Assembly (NCBI GenBank): GCA_019915015.1
Contig: JAHBBC010000041.1
Location: forward strand, 1 to 64,000
DNA length: 64,000 nt
Source: Auriscalpium vulgare
Lineage: Eukaryota > Basidiomycota > Agaricomycetes > Russulales > Auriscalpiaceae
Reading direction: 5' to 3'
In this document: in pieces, positions 23,108-35,053 of the stretch
Layout: each line of letters starts with the position of its first letter
Position numbering within the stretch: the first letter of the stretch is position 1
The notes under the pieces: generated by a model
Told to the model about the DNA's origin: nothing
The model's input: the letters and a program-made list of their open reading frames with translations, nothing else
Databases searched by the model: none
Translations under genes and position numbers: made by a program

Positions 23108-23399
23108 AACGGCATTGGCCCGAGGTTGGAAGAGGATACACAGTGGTACAGCTCAACTTGGTCTCACAAACTATTCGGACTTGTTTGTTTGTTGCGTCAG
23201 ACTATATGTAAGCCTGTCGCCGCGCTACATTAGAGCAGTATTGCTGTATCCATGTGTGACAAGGTGATGTGGAACGATTATGAAGAAGGTATAGGCTGTA
23301 CAAATACAAATGCGAGGAGAGCAAGGACGTAGATACAATAAATCTTGTGCGGTGTAAAGAGCGTTATGGTTGGCCAAGATCTGTATGCAAGCATGGATA

Positions 23400-26354
23400 T
23401 CAAGCTGTCGGGTCCTTCACACAGACAGCCAATGTGCTGGAAAATGTCGAGCCCGGATAGAACCAGAAAGACACGGCGATGATCAAGTAGAGACCTAGGT
23501 TGGTCTTGGTCAAGACGGTTGATAGCACAGGCGACAGACGTACAGATAAGAATTGCACCCTCCAGCCAATTTGACTTGCCATCGGCAACTACGTAGCCCA
23601 TGGTGTTCACTATACAGGCCGCTGTCAGAGAAAGCAATCGCTCGACCGATCAGATCATACCAGATATGTAGAGAACCTTGACATCGATTCATCTCAGCTT
23701 AGTAGACGCAAAAAAGGGCTTGAAGACAGCTCACAACAGACTCGAACGGGTCGAAGAGCAGGGCCAGCGGCTTGCCCATTATCCAACCGAGGATGACCAT
23801 GAATCTGCAAGACGTCAGAACGAATGCTAACATCGAAAACACTGAGCACTCTCACGGGATGACGAAAAGCGCGACTTGCTGAACGGCCGCATGATCAGTT
23901 GGGAAGATGCGCGACATTGCGGAAGTACATACGATTGTCGAGCCTACAGCCACGCTGATGCTCAGAGTCAGTTGGTCATGAACCGACACGTTTATAGCGG
24001 TGATACATTCTGACGTTGCGAACGGGCCTCTAAGCAAAGTCTTGTGGACGATACACTGACACGACGCACCTGCGATGCATTCGACAAGCGGGAGCAATAT
24101 GAGGGCAATCCATTCTTTGCTGATATCCTCAGATAGGCCGTCCATTGACTCGACCAACCATTCGGCGTTGACAGCGACCAGCTTGCAACCGGAGCACACC
24201 CCGTCAATGTGAACACGGATAAGGGTGCATATCACTCACCACCGTCACCACTACCAGTAACGCCAAATTTAGCTGCCAACTCAGCCTCGGCTCGGGTGTG
24301 CCTGCGGGCACTCCACCTTTCAGCGGCTCCTGCGTCACCTCCGGAATCTGCAGCCGCTGAGTAGGCGAGTCCCCAGCGGCCGTGTTTTCATCGAATTGCG
24401 CCACCCGGGCCACAAAGCCGTCGAAATCCGTGTCCCTCCTGTCCATCACGAGCTTCACGGTACCCCCCGACGCTGGTGCCTCTGTCGGCCGGTCCTTCGC
24501 GTAGACATACGCCACTGTTGACGAGCCAGAGCCGTGTGTCGTCAGCGGCAGCGAGATGTCTGAGGCAGAGGAGTATGGGGAGCTCGAGGCGGACCCGTGG
24601 TATATGAGGTTCGGGAGATTGGAAGCAGAACGCGTGAGGCGGCTGGGACTTGATTGACAGCTGCTGGAGCGGGATGACTTCTCTCTAAAGGTGCCGAGGT
24701 CTAACCTGGAGCTGATGCGCCTCATGTTGGGCATGTGCTTGATAGCGTGAGGCGTGCTGGGTACTGTCTTTGAGTCCTTGTAGAGGTGCTGATGCGACCA
24801 TAGCTGAAACACAAGGTAGGCGCTGTATGCTGAAGGTCGACGCATGAGGACCCGCCGGGAACAGGTGTCAGCGAGTCAGACGACTTACTGACGAGAAGAA
24901 CTACCGCCACCTTCAACGGATACTACGTGAGAAAGAGCAAGTGATCAAATGCGACACATACCCCGTGGCTCATTTTCAGGATATCTTCCTTCTGTTCGGC
25001 AGAGGCTGCACCGGACCCGCCGCTCATGGAGAAGTGGTACGCAGCAGGCATCAGAACCGCTGCTACGCTGATGCTCAAGAGCGACGAATGTACGCCTGTT
25101 GCGGCTGCCATGTGGAGTTCCGTCAGGCGGAAGTGCGTGACGCGATCGACGGGCGAACGTACTGGGGTCGAAACCCTGCTCGCTGAATCGCAAGCCTCCG
25201 CCAAAGAAGCACATGCCTAGCACAAGCACTAGAAGAGCGACGTCCGTCAAGTCGTCGTGTCAGCGATGTGAATGGCACCACGTACGGAGCTTGCTCAACA
25301 TCGAACCAACGACTAAAAGAACACTCAGAAATGCGATTAAGATGTTGAAGTAGAGGAGCTTACGGGACGACTGAACAATCCGAAGTTGACACTTGCGAAG
25401 AGCCGTTGTCTGGGTAGTTGTGATGATCCCGAAGATGAATAGATCAGAGTATCACTCACAGCAATCACGACTTCAACTCTGATCCAAAGACACAGTGAGA
25501 GGACAGGATGGGCATGGTAGAGCAATGTAGCTTACATGTTGCTCTGGAAAGAACAATGAATGATGTCGTATCCTCCATGGTATCGAATATGGGGCTCACC
25601 AAGCTCGCGTTCAAGAGCCCAGTTCTAGAGCCACCTATGCGAACCGCGAGCTCGCGAGTGCTCAGGTCGTGAAGCTGGGAACAATCTGAGACCTTGGGTG
25701 TACACAGCGAACGGGAGCTAACGTACCCTCACGAGCGGCATCATCGCAAGCGTACATGCTGCATAACATATTGGCCAGAGTGTGAAGCGGTTTAAGACAC
25801 GACTCACAAGCAAAAGTTAGCCTGTGAGAGTTCTGCAGCAGTGAGTCCAGAATCCACTGCGGTCGCGTGAGAGATGTCAGGACTACCGGTGATGTAATGG
25901 CGTACCGAGATGGGCAGGAACACGAGGAGGATGTTGAACCCTTCATCGCGACGACGAAAATCAGGATCGGTGTCGAGAAGTGATGATGAAGATGCGCACA
26001 TGACAAGAGAACGATCCTCCAACCATGCAAAGCCGGCACAGCGGGCATCGTAGGCTTTCTGGAGTCCTTGTGAACCAAGCTGGCTTCCTCTGCCTGCCGC
26101 TGCTCGTTTTCACCAGGCCGTGTCCAAGGCCAATGGAAACGCCCGCCGCGGGGGTCGCCCATGAGACGCGTGGTAGAGCTCCCGCTCGCGCCGCTCGCGG
26201 ACGACTGCGTGGATGTTGTTCTCGACAGTGTCGGTAGTGGAAGGAGCCCGTGCTCGACGCCTGCGCCGAAGCCCTTCCGTGCGTTTGAGTGAGAGGATGT
26301 CGACTCATGGTAGTCTGTGACGGTGTTGTCGATAGATGAAGCGTAGCGCGACAT
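23400..26354 (-). CDS. VCX1: Vacuolar Ca2+/H+ exchanger (CAX/VCX1 family)
   Basis: Uses the vacuolar proton gradient to load Ca2+ into the vacuole. The long hydrophilic N-terminus (MSRYASSIDNTVTDYHESTS) is Ser-rich. The first exchange repeat is spread over several small exons: MPLVRLHDLSTRELAVRIGG, TGLLNASLG, VEVVIA, TTALRKCQLRIVQSS, LVGSMLSKL and LLVLGMCFFGGGLRFSEQGF. Then SSLLSISVAAVLMPAAYHFS, a cytosolic Ser-rich loop, and the second repeat: LVAVNAEWLVESMDGL, EWIALILLPLVECIAE, AINVSVHDQLTLSISVAVGS, QVALFVIPFMVILGWIMGKP and DGKSNWLEGAILICLYLIIA. It ends LAVCVKDPTA at 23400. More than a dozen exons, the most fragmented gene here. Overall order and length fit fungal VCX1 proteins. Confidence 0.92.
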
Positions 26355-26738
26355 GCAGACGAAGCGGACGATGGTCGAGCGGAAGCACGAGCAGATTGTT
26401 GGGGCCTTGGTGAATCGAGTCCGCTACATCAGGTTGGAATGTACGTTGGAACTCATGTGTTGCCGATTGGGGGAGCGCTGCTGTTTCACCGGTGCAAACT
26501 TCAGCCTTTCGCGCTGCCTACCGCGGTGCTGTCTTATTGACGCGTGAAACTTTGAGTGCATCGAGAGGGAGAGCGAAGTGACGAGCTCAGGCTGCAGTGC
26601 ACTCTAGTCTCTGCGGAGGCGTCTGCCACGGAGGAAGCCAGCCAGCACGTGTCCGGAAACGCGTGGAATTACGTACGGCGGACCAGTGCGCGGACACTGC
26701 CCCAGCGCAGGCTCTTGTACGCTGCCACCACCTCTGCC
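26355..26738. promoter_or_regulatory. Divergent promoter, Ca2+/H+ exchanger / CS-domain gene
   Basis: About 385 bp between two outward-facing starts. Open frames cross it, but none has support. No clear TATA box is seen. Confidence 0.45.
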
Positions 26739-28498
26739 ATGTCCTCCGCCTCCGAATCTCAAGGTCGCCCGTACTCGTGGCATCAAGTGAGCTAACCACC
26801 TTGTCCCGCAACTTTTCCTGACGCACGTCTCGAGCACCGCAGTCGCATGACCAGGTGAAGTGCACGCCGCAGCACGGCGTCTGAGCACGAACTGACCGGC
26901 GCGAGTGCAGGCTACCGTGCTATTCTTGGCGCCATACCACACAAGGGAAGAGGACCTACAGGTGCGCCCCCCGTCAGTCTGGACTGTGGCCCTCTTTCCA
27001 ATCCTCTTCCAGGTCGTCATTGAGCGGAATCATCTAGTCGCGGGGGTACGAGGGCAGCCTCCAGTTGTCAAGGTACGTGACTCACCCAGTCACAAACCCT
27101 TTGTCATATCTCAATTGACCTGGCACTAGGGTCGTCTATATGGCGGTGTAAATACAACCGCCTCCGTGTGGCAACTCGAGCCCACGTCTTCTCGGCTCTC
27201 GCTCCGCGAACGCACTACCTCCACCACGTCCACGACCTCAACACGATCCTCCTACGCCCTCGTCTCGGAGCCCGATATCTCCAGCGGCTTCACCACATTC
27301 TTGGACAGCACACCCACCTCGGACACCGAGGAACTCGGCTCGACCTCCCCAGCTTTATCATCTCCCGTTTCATCCGCAGATGAACGTGCGGGATTTGCTA
27401 TGTTTCATCGCAGGCGGAAGCGGCATGCCGCCTCAAGGGCGACGTCCCCGCGAGACGTGACGTTCAGCATCGCATCCTCGCTGTCGTCCGTCGAGTCGCT
27501 CCACTCCTCGAGGACGGGGCGCCTGCTTACTATTCATCTTGAGAAGGCAGACTCGATCATATGGCCGTCCTTAATTGTCGGACCTGTGCCAGAAGCTCTC
27601 TCCCCTAGTCCGCTTGGCCCATCCGGCCTTTCTGCCAGCGCTGAGCAAATGTTTAATATGGACCCTACCAGCCTTGCCCTCCTAGCTCTCGACCTGTTCG
27701 ACATCAGACACGACGCGGAGAAGGCTTACGAGTACTTCCTGTACGTTCGTTCCCTCATGCATGTCTTCTTTCATTTAATTGGTTTCTGTTGACAGGCGTG
27801 CGTGGCTGCAAGCACACCTGCCCTCCGCAGCCATCAGACTCGTCACCCACTACGTGCCGTTACATATCCCATTCAGTCCCTCTATAACCCCCGAACAAGA
27901 ACAGCCTCCTAGGCCGGGCACCCTGGCGTACTATGTGCACGGCTTGGGTGGCTCGGCAGGCCTCGCCCAGCTTTACTTAGAAGCGGGACTGCTGCACCTA
28001 GAGGGTGCTGCATCCGTCCTGCTCTCCTCTTCATACTCTCCTCTCTCATCAATCCGCCTGCCGTCGCAGCCGCAGCCCGCGGATGTATTAAAGAGCGGGG
28101 GCACCGAAGCCTGGAAGCGCGATCGCGAGGCCGCCCGCCGCTACTTCGAGCGCGCGCGTGTCCTACACCCCAGTTTGGAGATTCCGCTGCTTCCCCCGGA
28201 GGGCCAGGAGCCTGCCGATGATGACACGCCCGCGATATCACTCCAGATGCCGTCCGTGGACGTGCAAACACATGCCGACGCGGAAACCACTCCATCACTG
28301 TCCCGGCGCAGACAACGTCCGCGCGAGGAGCCCGATCACGAAGTCCTGGAGAAGCCGGAAACCAAGACGGCTGCGGAGAGCGTGGACAATACGTGGTATT
28401 TGGCCATTCCGGGCCTGGTAGGGGCGGGAACTGCGCTGCTGGTGGTCGGCGTAGTCGGCGTCTTGAGTATCTCTTCTTGGAGAAAATCACAGAACTAA
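26739..28498 (+). CDS. Tail-anchored CS (p23/NudC-like) domain protein
   Basis: Start MSSASESQGRPYSWHQ, then short exons give SHDQ, ATVLFLAPYHTREEDLQ, VVIERNHLVAGVRGQPPVVK and GRLYGGVNTTASVWQLE. This is a CS domain, the fold of p23 and NudC that binds Hsp90 or client proteins; VWQLE followed later by LLTIHLEKADSIIWPSLIVG marks its closing strands. Between these two parts lies an insertion of about 100 residues rich in Ser/Thr (TTSTTSTTSTRSS and beyond), probably disordered. The C-terminal half has helical, TPR/Sel1-like runs (LALLALDLFDIRHDAEKAYE, LAQLYLEAGLLHLEGAASVL, REAARRYFERARVLHPSLEI). A single hydrophobic segment at the end (GLVGAGTALLVVGVVGVLSI) followed by SSWRKSQN suggests a tail anchor. 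Role unknown; a chaperone-linked membrane adaptor is inference. Confidence 0.78.
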
Positions 28499-28787
28499 TG
28501 TCCTTCACGAGTTTGATGTCCCCTCGCATTGCTGTGGTCTTTTTACTGTTTATCGCTTTCTTGAAAACCTACTTGTATCCTAGCGTCCATACGAATGAAT
28601 ACCTCACAGCCGTGTAGCCCAGATCCTACTCTGAAATGTCCGCATGTGTCGGCCTTCAGCGCAATCAGGAACACCAAATGAGTCGACGCTAACGATCTGG
28701 TTGACCACCGACCTCCACTGACCCATCTCAAAAAATAGCTAATACATTCAAGACCCTTAGAACCCGTGATAATAAGCACGCAAGGTA

Positions 28788-29828
28788 ATGACCTCAGCGC
28801 ATTCCTGGTCCACCGACTTCCTCCTACCTCCCGACGCGCCCTCCACATCGACCCCCCGCAGGCGCGCCCTGATCGTGCTCAACCAGCCCTTCTCCGAGCC
28901 GCTTCTCGACCGCATCTGGCACGCGACCGACTGGCACTGCTTCGCCGACGGCGGGTCGAACCGCGTGTATGACCTGCTCGCGCCCGGTGCCAGCACCTGG
29001 GCTGCGTACCTGCGCACGCTCGTCTTCGGCGGCGCGTACGCGAAGCTGGAGGCGCGTCTGCCGGACCTTGTGAAGGGCGACCTGGACTCGATCCGCGCGG
29101 ACGTGCGCGCGTACTATGAGTCAAAGGTGCGTCCGTGCTTCGGTGACGTTGGCGCCTGACGTACTGACTGGCGGGCTCGCAGGGTGTCGCGGTGCTAGAG
29201 GATGGAGATCTGTACGCGACGGATTTGATGAAGTGTATCAAAAGCTTGGAGGAGAAGGAGAAGGCGGACGGGGAGAAGGTGCGCGACCAGCTTTGGGGAG
29301 AGAATGGGCTCGCTGACCGTATTGTGTGCTGGCAGGAGAAGTACGATCTCGTGCTGTTGGGAGGCCTGTCGGGCCGACTGGACCAGACTGTGCACACGCT
29401 CTCGTTCCTGCACAAGCTGCGCAAGAGCGGACGGCGTGTGTTTGCGCTCACCGACGACAACGTCGGCTGGGTGCTCGACGAGGTAAGCTTCCGGACGTTT
29501 TACTCCCTGGCATGAAAACTTCATATTCGATAGGGCGAGCATTCCATCTCCATACCGCACTCAGTCTTGGGGCCAACGTGCGGTCTGCTCCCCGTAGGTG
29601 TGGACTCGACAATTCTGTCCACGAAAGGTCTACGGTGGAATCTGAGTGCGTGATTTGCCTGCTCCCCCTTTTTACAAGCATCTGAAGGTCTGAGTAGCGG
29701 ACCACCCTTCCGGATTCGACGGGCTGGTGTCTACGTCGAACCATCTCGTCCCCGAGGAACCGGTCGTATGGATCAAGACATCAAGACCTATCTGGTGGTG
29801 CGCGGAGCTCAAGCCATTGGAAAGTTAG
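28788..29828 (+). CDS. THI80: Thiamine pyrophosphokinase
   Basis: Transfers pyrophosphate from ATP to thiamine to make thiamine diphosphate. The start at 28788 (MTSAHSWSTDFLLPPDAPST) leads to RRRALIVLNQPFSEPLL. Catalytic motifs: CFADGGSNRVYDLL, LPDLVKGDLDSIRADVRAYY, DGDLYATDLMKCIKSL and LVLLGGLSGRLDQTVHTLSF. The thiamine-binding C-terminal part is GEHSISIPHSVLGPTCGLLP, then DSTILSTKGLRWNL. After an intron (GTGCGTG..GTCTGAG) comes IADHPSGFDGLVSTSNHLVP, then WIKTSRPIWWCAELKPLES. Five exons or so, all in frame. It is followed after about 140 bp by the molybdopterin synthase gene on the same strand. Confidence 0.93.
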
Positions 29829-29969
29829 AGTGGGGCTACTGTAGATGCTTGTACGATTGACTTGCGTGAGCAGTACTACAGTACATATCTTATATTTGGC
29901 ATATGTACCGCCGCACGGGATTCATGTCCGACGGTGGCTGTGCACTGCCTTCGTCCCTTCACCTCCGCC

Positions 29970-30251
29970 ATGAGCGCGTCCTCGCCTCAAGTCACAGTTC
30001 TCTACTTCGCCGCCGCGTCCACGGCTACGGGCCTCTCATCCGAGCGCGTGTCCATCCCCGCCGACCCCGCCCCGTTCCGCCTTTCCGCCCTTGCGGCCCT
30101 CCTCGCCTCGCGGCATGCGGGCACATCGCTGGGCAAGGTGCTGGAAGGGTCTCAGTGGAGCGTAGATGCCGAGATGGTCGATGATCCGAAAGATATGGTG
30201 TTGAAGGGAGGGGAGGAGGTGGCCGTGATACCGCCGGTGTCGGGCGGGTAA
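29970..30251 (+). CDS. MOCS2A: Molybdopterin synthase small subunit (MoaD/MOCS2A)
   Basis: Ubiquitin-like sulfur carrier that donates sulfur to precursor Z in molybdenum-cofactor synthesis. A single exon of 93 codons, MSASSPQVTVLYFAAASTAT to the end. The decisive features are its size, the beta-grasp pattern (QVTVLYFAAA..), the late GGEEVAVIPPVSGG and the C-terminal Gly-Gly needed for thiocarboxylation, directly before TAA. The large subunit (MOCS2B) is not in the window. A longer in-frame start at 29862 exists, but its leader is not family-like. Presence implies use of Mo enzymes such as nitrate reductase or sulfite oxidase. Confidence 0.9.
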   Translation: MSASSPQVTVLYFAAASTATGLSSERVSIPADPAPFRLSALAALLASRHAGTSLGKVLEGSQWSVDAEMVDDPKDMVLKGGEEVAVIPPVSGG

Positions 30252-30734
30252 GCTGAGACGCACGATGGCTGCTTCCCTCATGGTGAGTAAAGACAGATGG
30301 ATGGACTGATGACAGTAGTATGACGCGATCGGTGCTCAGATATGTTTAGGAAATGTGATGTGCATTCGTACACATTCCTGTGCGGTGAACTACCGGTCCC
30401 TGCATGCTGTGGTGTCCCTCAATCAGATGTCTATGGTACGAACGACCAGTCGGTAGAGATATGTAACGATCCACGGTGACAGGGTTGATGGGCCACAGAA
30501 AGCGCCATACGACAGACATGTGTGGTCCCTGTTGTCCTGATATATGCTATCGGACCTTCAGTGCGGCGGGGCAAGTATTGACCGATATTCAGTGCGGCGT
30601 AGACACGGGCAAGTTCATCATATTCACCGATATGAAGTCTAGCTAGAATTTGATTCGCGATATGAGCCTTCACCAGTCGTTTGGACATGCAAGGTTCGTA
30701 CCAGCACAGGACCAGTTGGTCGATCGTCAAAGCT
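30252..30734. other. Convergent intergenic region
   Basis: About 480 bp between two converging 3' ends. Repeated words occur (gaccgatattcagtgcggc near 30579, tcaccgatatga near 30627), but I see no gene or RNA. Confidence 0.4.
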
Positions 30735-32178
30735 TCATCGTCGGCCATTACTTAATTGCTGTTGCATACCGGCTAAGAAGGCGTCAGCGTCCTTGGGCCT
30801 CGACTTCTCTTGCTGTTCCAGCGCAGCGAACGGGTCATTTGACGCTGCTGCGGGAGGAGGTACTGTTGACGGCGATGGCAGCGGGGGATTCGGGTTCGAT
30901 GGCAGCGGGGGGTTCGGGTTTGTGTTTGAGGACGTCGACGTCGACGTTCCGGGTGCGGGCGGCTCCTCGGTCCCCTTCACCTTCCTCCGCTTCGCCTCCA
31001 ACAGCTTCTGTCTCTCCTCTCGCTCGCGCTTCCGCTTCTCAAACGCAGACGAACGGATTTCCGCCCCGCCCTGCATGCCCTCCCCCTCTCCGGGCTTCAT
31101 ATCGACGGCGCCCGTCTCCTGCCGCCGCCGCTGCGTCTCCTCGCGCGCCGCCTTCAGGTCTTCCTGCTGCTTCTTACGCACCTCGTCATCCGTAGACAAC
31201 CCGTAGAAGGCCGCGCCCTTTGCGCGATTTTCCAGGCTCGCGTCGTAGTGCTGCTCCAACGGTTTATCATCTTCGGCCTGCGCCTCGCGAAGTGCGGTCA
31301 CTCGCTCGAGTGAGGGCTCGTACACAGGGAAGTAGTTTCTAGGGTTTTCTGGAGAAAGGGTAAGCTGTCATTCGTTCATAATGGTGATGTGCATACCGAG
31401 AACATGGCCGCTGATGTAGTTCAAATGTGATGAGTTCGTGCTGGAAGATGGCATGACCAGGAGACTCACTCGTCGCCATCATCGTCTCCAATCTTCATCC
31501 GTTTCACGGGTAGCAAATTGGTTGGCACTTTAGAGCGTGGGGCCGTGCACATGCGGCCGAATTCGTCCTCGTATTCGATTATCGGGTCTTCCTGGGATGG
31601 CGAGAGATTGAGAGCGAGGAGAGTATAGGAATGAGAAGTCCATACCTCTGCAGGGGGTTTCGGGACGGTGAGCGATTCGTCGACGTCATCGCTGTCAGAT
31701 TCGTACGCATCATCCGGCTTTTCTTCAAACTAAAGGTGTTCAGCAATGGGAATTTCGCGCCGAGCATTTGCAACTCACATCAACCAAGAGCGCCTCCCGC
31801 TGAGCAGGGGTGAGTGCGGTGTAATCCCCCTTCTTCGCCGCTTCATAAAGTTTCGCCTTCCTCTTGAGCGATTCCTTCGCTGCGTCGGCCGTCGGCTTGC
31901 TGACTCTGAGGGCCTCGACGTCTCTGGCGGCCCGTGCCGAGACACCTTTATTCGGAAGAGCCCACTTGCTGGCTTTCTGTAATCGGACATCAGGTCAAAC
32001 AAGTAGTATGACTTCAATTATAGCGCACCTTACCCGGCCGGTCAAATCCTGTTGCTGCTGTCTTACCAGCAGCCTTCGCCTTTGTTATGGCCGCCTCGGC
32101 GCCTGCTAGATTGGCTTTGAGGTCGAGGAACGATGTCGCACCTACGCCAGATGCCTTCTCTTTCTTCGTCGGGCCCAT
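30735..32178 (-). CDS. CCDC174-like coiled-coil protein
   Basis: Probable nuclear protein of the CCDC174 family, associated with RNA processing. The start at 32178 gives MGPTKKEKASGVGATSFLDL. Lys/Ala/Glu-rich helices follow (AEAAITKAKAAGKTAATGF, AAKESLKRKAKLYEAAKKGD). The key family motif is IIEYEDEFGRMCTAPRSKVP, preceded by acidic DAYESDSDDVDES. A later exon reads ENPRNYFPVYEPSLERVTAL, then GAAFYGLSTDDEVRKKQQED and a charged run EKRKREREERQKLLEAKRRK, which could act as a nuclear localisation signal. The C-terminus is Pro/Ser-rich and ends LAGMQQQLSNGRR. About five exons. The assignment rests on the EDEFGR motif and overall layout. Confidence 0.75.
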
Positions 32179-32440
32179 ATGGTCGTGTACTGGCCTCAAG
32201 TGGATCCTGGTGGGCTGCAGAGACTCACGAGCGTCGAGCTCGAAGGGTCGTGCACCTGGATTATTTCCCGAAGGGGAAGAAGCTCTTGGACAATAGACGC
32301 AAACAACGCGTGATGTCAGAGTCAGCGCGCCGTGACTCCCCTCACTGTCGCAACGTTTCTTCAGCCGCTTTATATCAGCTTTATATCACAACAGCGCTCT
32401 GAGGACAGTCCCGATCTACAACACTCACAAGATCGACAAG
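32179..32440. promoter_or_regulatory. Divergent promoter, CCDC174-like / SDS22
   Basis: About 260 bp between outward starts. Repeated gctttatatcagctttatatc near 32369 gives two TATA-like words about 70 bp upstream of the SDS22 start. Confidence 0.5.
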
Positions 32441-33967
32441 ATGGCTGAGGACGGTGTCAAGGCGCCGGAGCCCAACGGCGCAATCCACGATCGGGCCTCT
32501 GGGGATGCGGCAGTAGTAGAAAGGTACGCAAACGACCATCGATATGTCTTCGGACCTGGAAGATGAAGCCTTCTAGAGTCGCACGTGTTGCCATGCCGCC
32601 TCCAGCTGAGTCGGACTCGGACGCAGAAGAGGATGAAGCGCTCGAGGAAGGTGAAGACGGAGATCCGCTGGAGGACTTTCCCGACGAGACAGAGGTGTGC
32701 ATTCTGTCTTGGCAAAATGTCTCAAATACTGATCTTTTGTCGATGCGCAGGACCTGAACCTCATCCATGCGCGCCTGTCATCCCTCGACAAGCTCCGGCT
32801 GGAGCGTTTCGCAGCGCACCTACAGAGGTTATGCTTGCGGCAAAACTTCATCTCGCAACTAGACCCCGCTATTTTCTCCCTCCTCACCAAGCTGGAGGAA
32901 CTGGACATGTATGATAACAAGCTCAAGGGCGTTGGTGATGCGCTGAACACGCTCGAGAGCCTAAAGTGTGCAATGCCGGCATGTTTCAGAAGGAATGACC
33001 TCATGAGCCCCATTGCAGTGTCCTCGATCTGTCCTTCAACATGCTCAAGGCAGTCCCGGACACCCTGCACCATCTCAAGTCGTTGAAGACCGTCTACTTT
33101 GTGCAGAACCGAATAAGCAAGATCACGGGATTGCAAGGCGTAGGCGCGACTCTGCGAAGTCTAGAGCTTGGCGGCAACAAGATCCGAGCAAGTGACGTCT
33201 ATAACGCTCGCTCGTCCCATCACTCACACGGCACACAGGAAATCGAGAATCTTGACGCGCTCGTGAACCTAGAGGAGTTGTGGCTGGGGAAGAATAAGAT
33301 ATCCACCATCCAGGTTTGACCTCGCGTCCGGGCTTCTTCTCGGCCTTAAGCTGTCTCACCTCAATCCGCTTATCTGCAGAATCTGGGGACGCTGAAGCGG
33401 CTCAAGATCTTGGCGCTGCAATCCAACCGCATCCGGAAACTTGAAAACCTGGAAGAGCTGGAAAGCCTAGAGGAGCTGTATCTCAGCCACAATGGCGTCG
33501 AGCGCCTTGAGAACCTAGAGCACAACGTGAGTCCCCGACGCGATGGGGCTGTAACCCGCTTGAACCCCGTCGTCCCCCCAGGTCAAACTCTCCACCCTTG
33601 ATGTTGGTAACAACTTCATCCCGCTGATCGAAAACGTCTCCCATTTGAGTGCCCTCTCCGAGTTTTGGGTATGTCCCCGCCATCCTCCGCGGACGCCGCA
33701 AATAAACTGACCGTGCTCCACAGATCAACCACAACAAAATCCCGACCCTGCAGGATGTCGAGCCCCAGCTCAGCCGCCTTCCGCTCGAGACCATCTATCT
33801 TGAAGGGAACCCATGCCAGCAAGCCGAGGGGGCGAATTATCGGCGGAAAATCATGCTAGCCCTGCCAGACATACAGCAGATAGACGCCACGTTTGTTTCT
33901 TCCTCCATCTGGTTTCCTGACATGCAGTGCTGATGGTATCGCAACCAGGTATACCAGGCAGTCGTAA
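32441..33967 (+). CDS. SDS22: Protein phosphatase 1 regulatory subunit SDS22
   Basis: Leucine-rich-repeat regulator of PP1 in mitosis and PP1 biogenesis. The acidic N-terminus (ESDSDAEEDEALEEGEDGD) is followed by SDS22-type 22-residue repeats: LRLERFAAHLQRLCLRQNFI, LTKLEELDMYDNKLKGVGDA, LKSLKTVYFVQNRISKITGL, LVNLEELWLGKNKISTIQNL, LKILALQSNRIRKLENLEEL, LEELYLSHNGVERLENLEHN and KLSTLDVGNNFIPLIENVSH. The LRR cap is LPLETIYLEGNPCQQAEGAN, then RRKIMLALPDIQQIDAT. A last intron adds YTRQS and TAA at 33965-33967. About nine exons. The protein is intact by eye and of usual length. Confidence 0.94.
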
Positions 33968-35053
33968 GCCGCATACGCGGTCCATCCAACTTGTAAAACA
34001 CTAGCATATAATCAATGACATCGTCAGTGTGCGCGCCCGCGCGCGCACTGCGCGCGCACACGAGCGTGCCGCCCGGATATCTAACATCGACCCGGCGGTA
34101 TCTAAAGCCCTAAATTAAAAGACTGAGTCCAGGGCGGCATGGTGGCCCGGAAGCGCGAAGTTGCGCCGGTGGCAAGCGCTTGCGCAGGCCCGCCCCCATC
34201 CCCTTCAGCTTCCTTCCTATAGTTAGACCCGCATCGGTATCGACTGCGTCCGGGCGCCTCGCCGCGCTAAATTGTACGCCTTGGCGCGTCGAGCGCGCGC
34301 GACGAGGTCACTAGGCCCGCATGCACACATGATGCATATCGCAGCGACGCATGTTGCCTGGCGGACCTGGGAATCTGTGACAGCCATAAATTAATCCGAC
34401 CGCACCCCGCCCGCGTAGACGAATATTGCGGCCGCTAGTTCACGTGTGCGCCAGCGTGCATTCGTGACACACTGACAGCGGGCATGGCTGCTCTAGGGCA
34501 CTAGTACTAGGGGCAGCGTGCACAGTGACTGCACCCGACATCACTGCGCGCGGGTGGGCAATTTTTCGCCGTGCATGCAGACGTGAGTGCGCGACCCTTG
34601 GCGCGGCCGACGACGGTGCCTTCGGCTGCATCTGACAGCACTGTTGTGATTCTGTGATCGCCCGAGAAGCAATCGATCAAAATAGCCTCGCCATGCCGTA
34701 ACTACGTGCATCGAGATTACAGCGCTGCCGTGGAATGCGATAATTTACACGATTATAAGTAGTGGCCGACGCGCCCAAAGTAGTACGGTGCGGGGCGTGG
34801 AAAGGGGGTTCAAAGGTGATACAGCGAAGAGTGCGGCTACGTGTGATCCGTCGTGTACAAGGATGTCCGACGTCCGAGCGCAGAACAAATCAGAATAAAT
34901 AGACTAAAAGGCGCACAATTTATGCATAGAACTTAGCGGAACGTGTGGGGTAAACCGAAGATAAGTGAGTGTGCTGATACAATAAAAAATCGTCGCCATC
35001 ACCTGATGCCGCGCACCGGCGCCGGTGCGAGCCTCGTGTCCTCCTTCCAGCGC
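33968..35053. other. Convergent intergenic region with alternating CG tract
   Basis: About 1.1 kb between the SDS22 and PAS-GATA 3' ends. No supported gene. At 34028-34066 there is an almost pure alternating purine-pyrimidine tract (gcgcgc/gtgcgc) with inverted-repeat halves (tgtgcgcgc and gcgcgcaca). Such DNA can form Z-DNA or a hairpin. The rest is unremarkable, with AT-richer sequence near 34740-34920. Confidence 0.5.

Noticed and set aside
34320..34920. Search for a tRNA or other RNA gene in the large intergenic gaps
   Set aside because: No A/B-box plus acceptor-stem pairing was found by eye outside the tRNA-Tyr at 48867.
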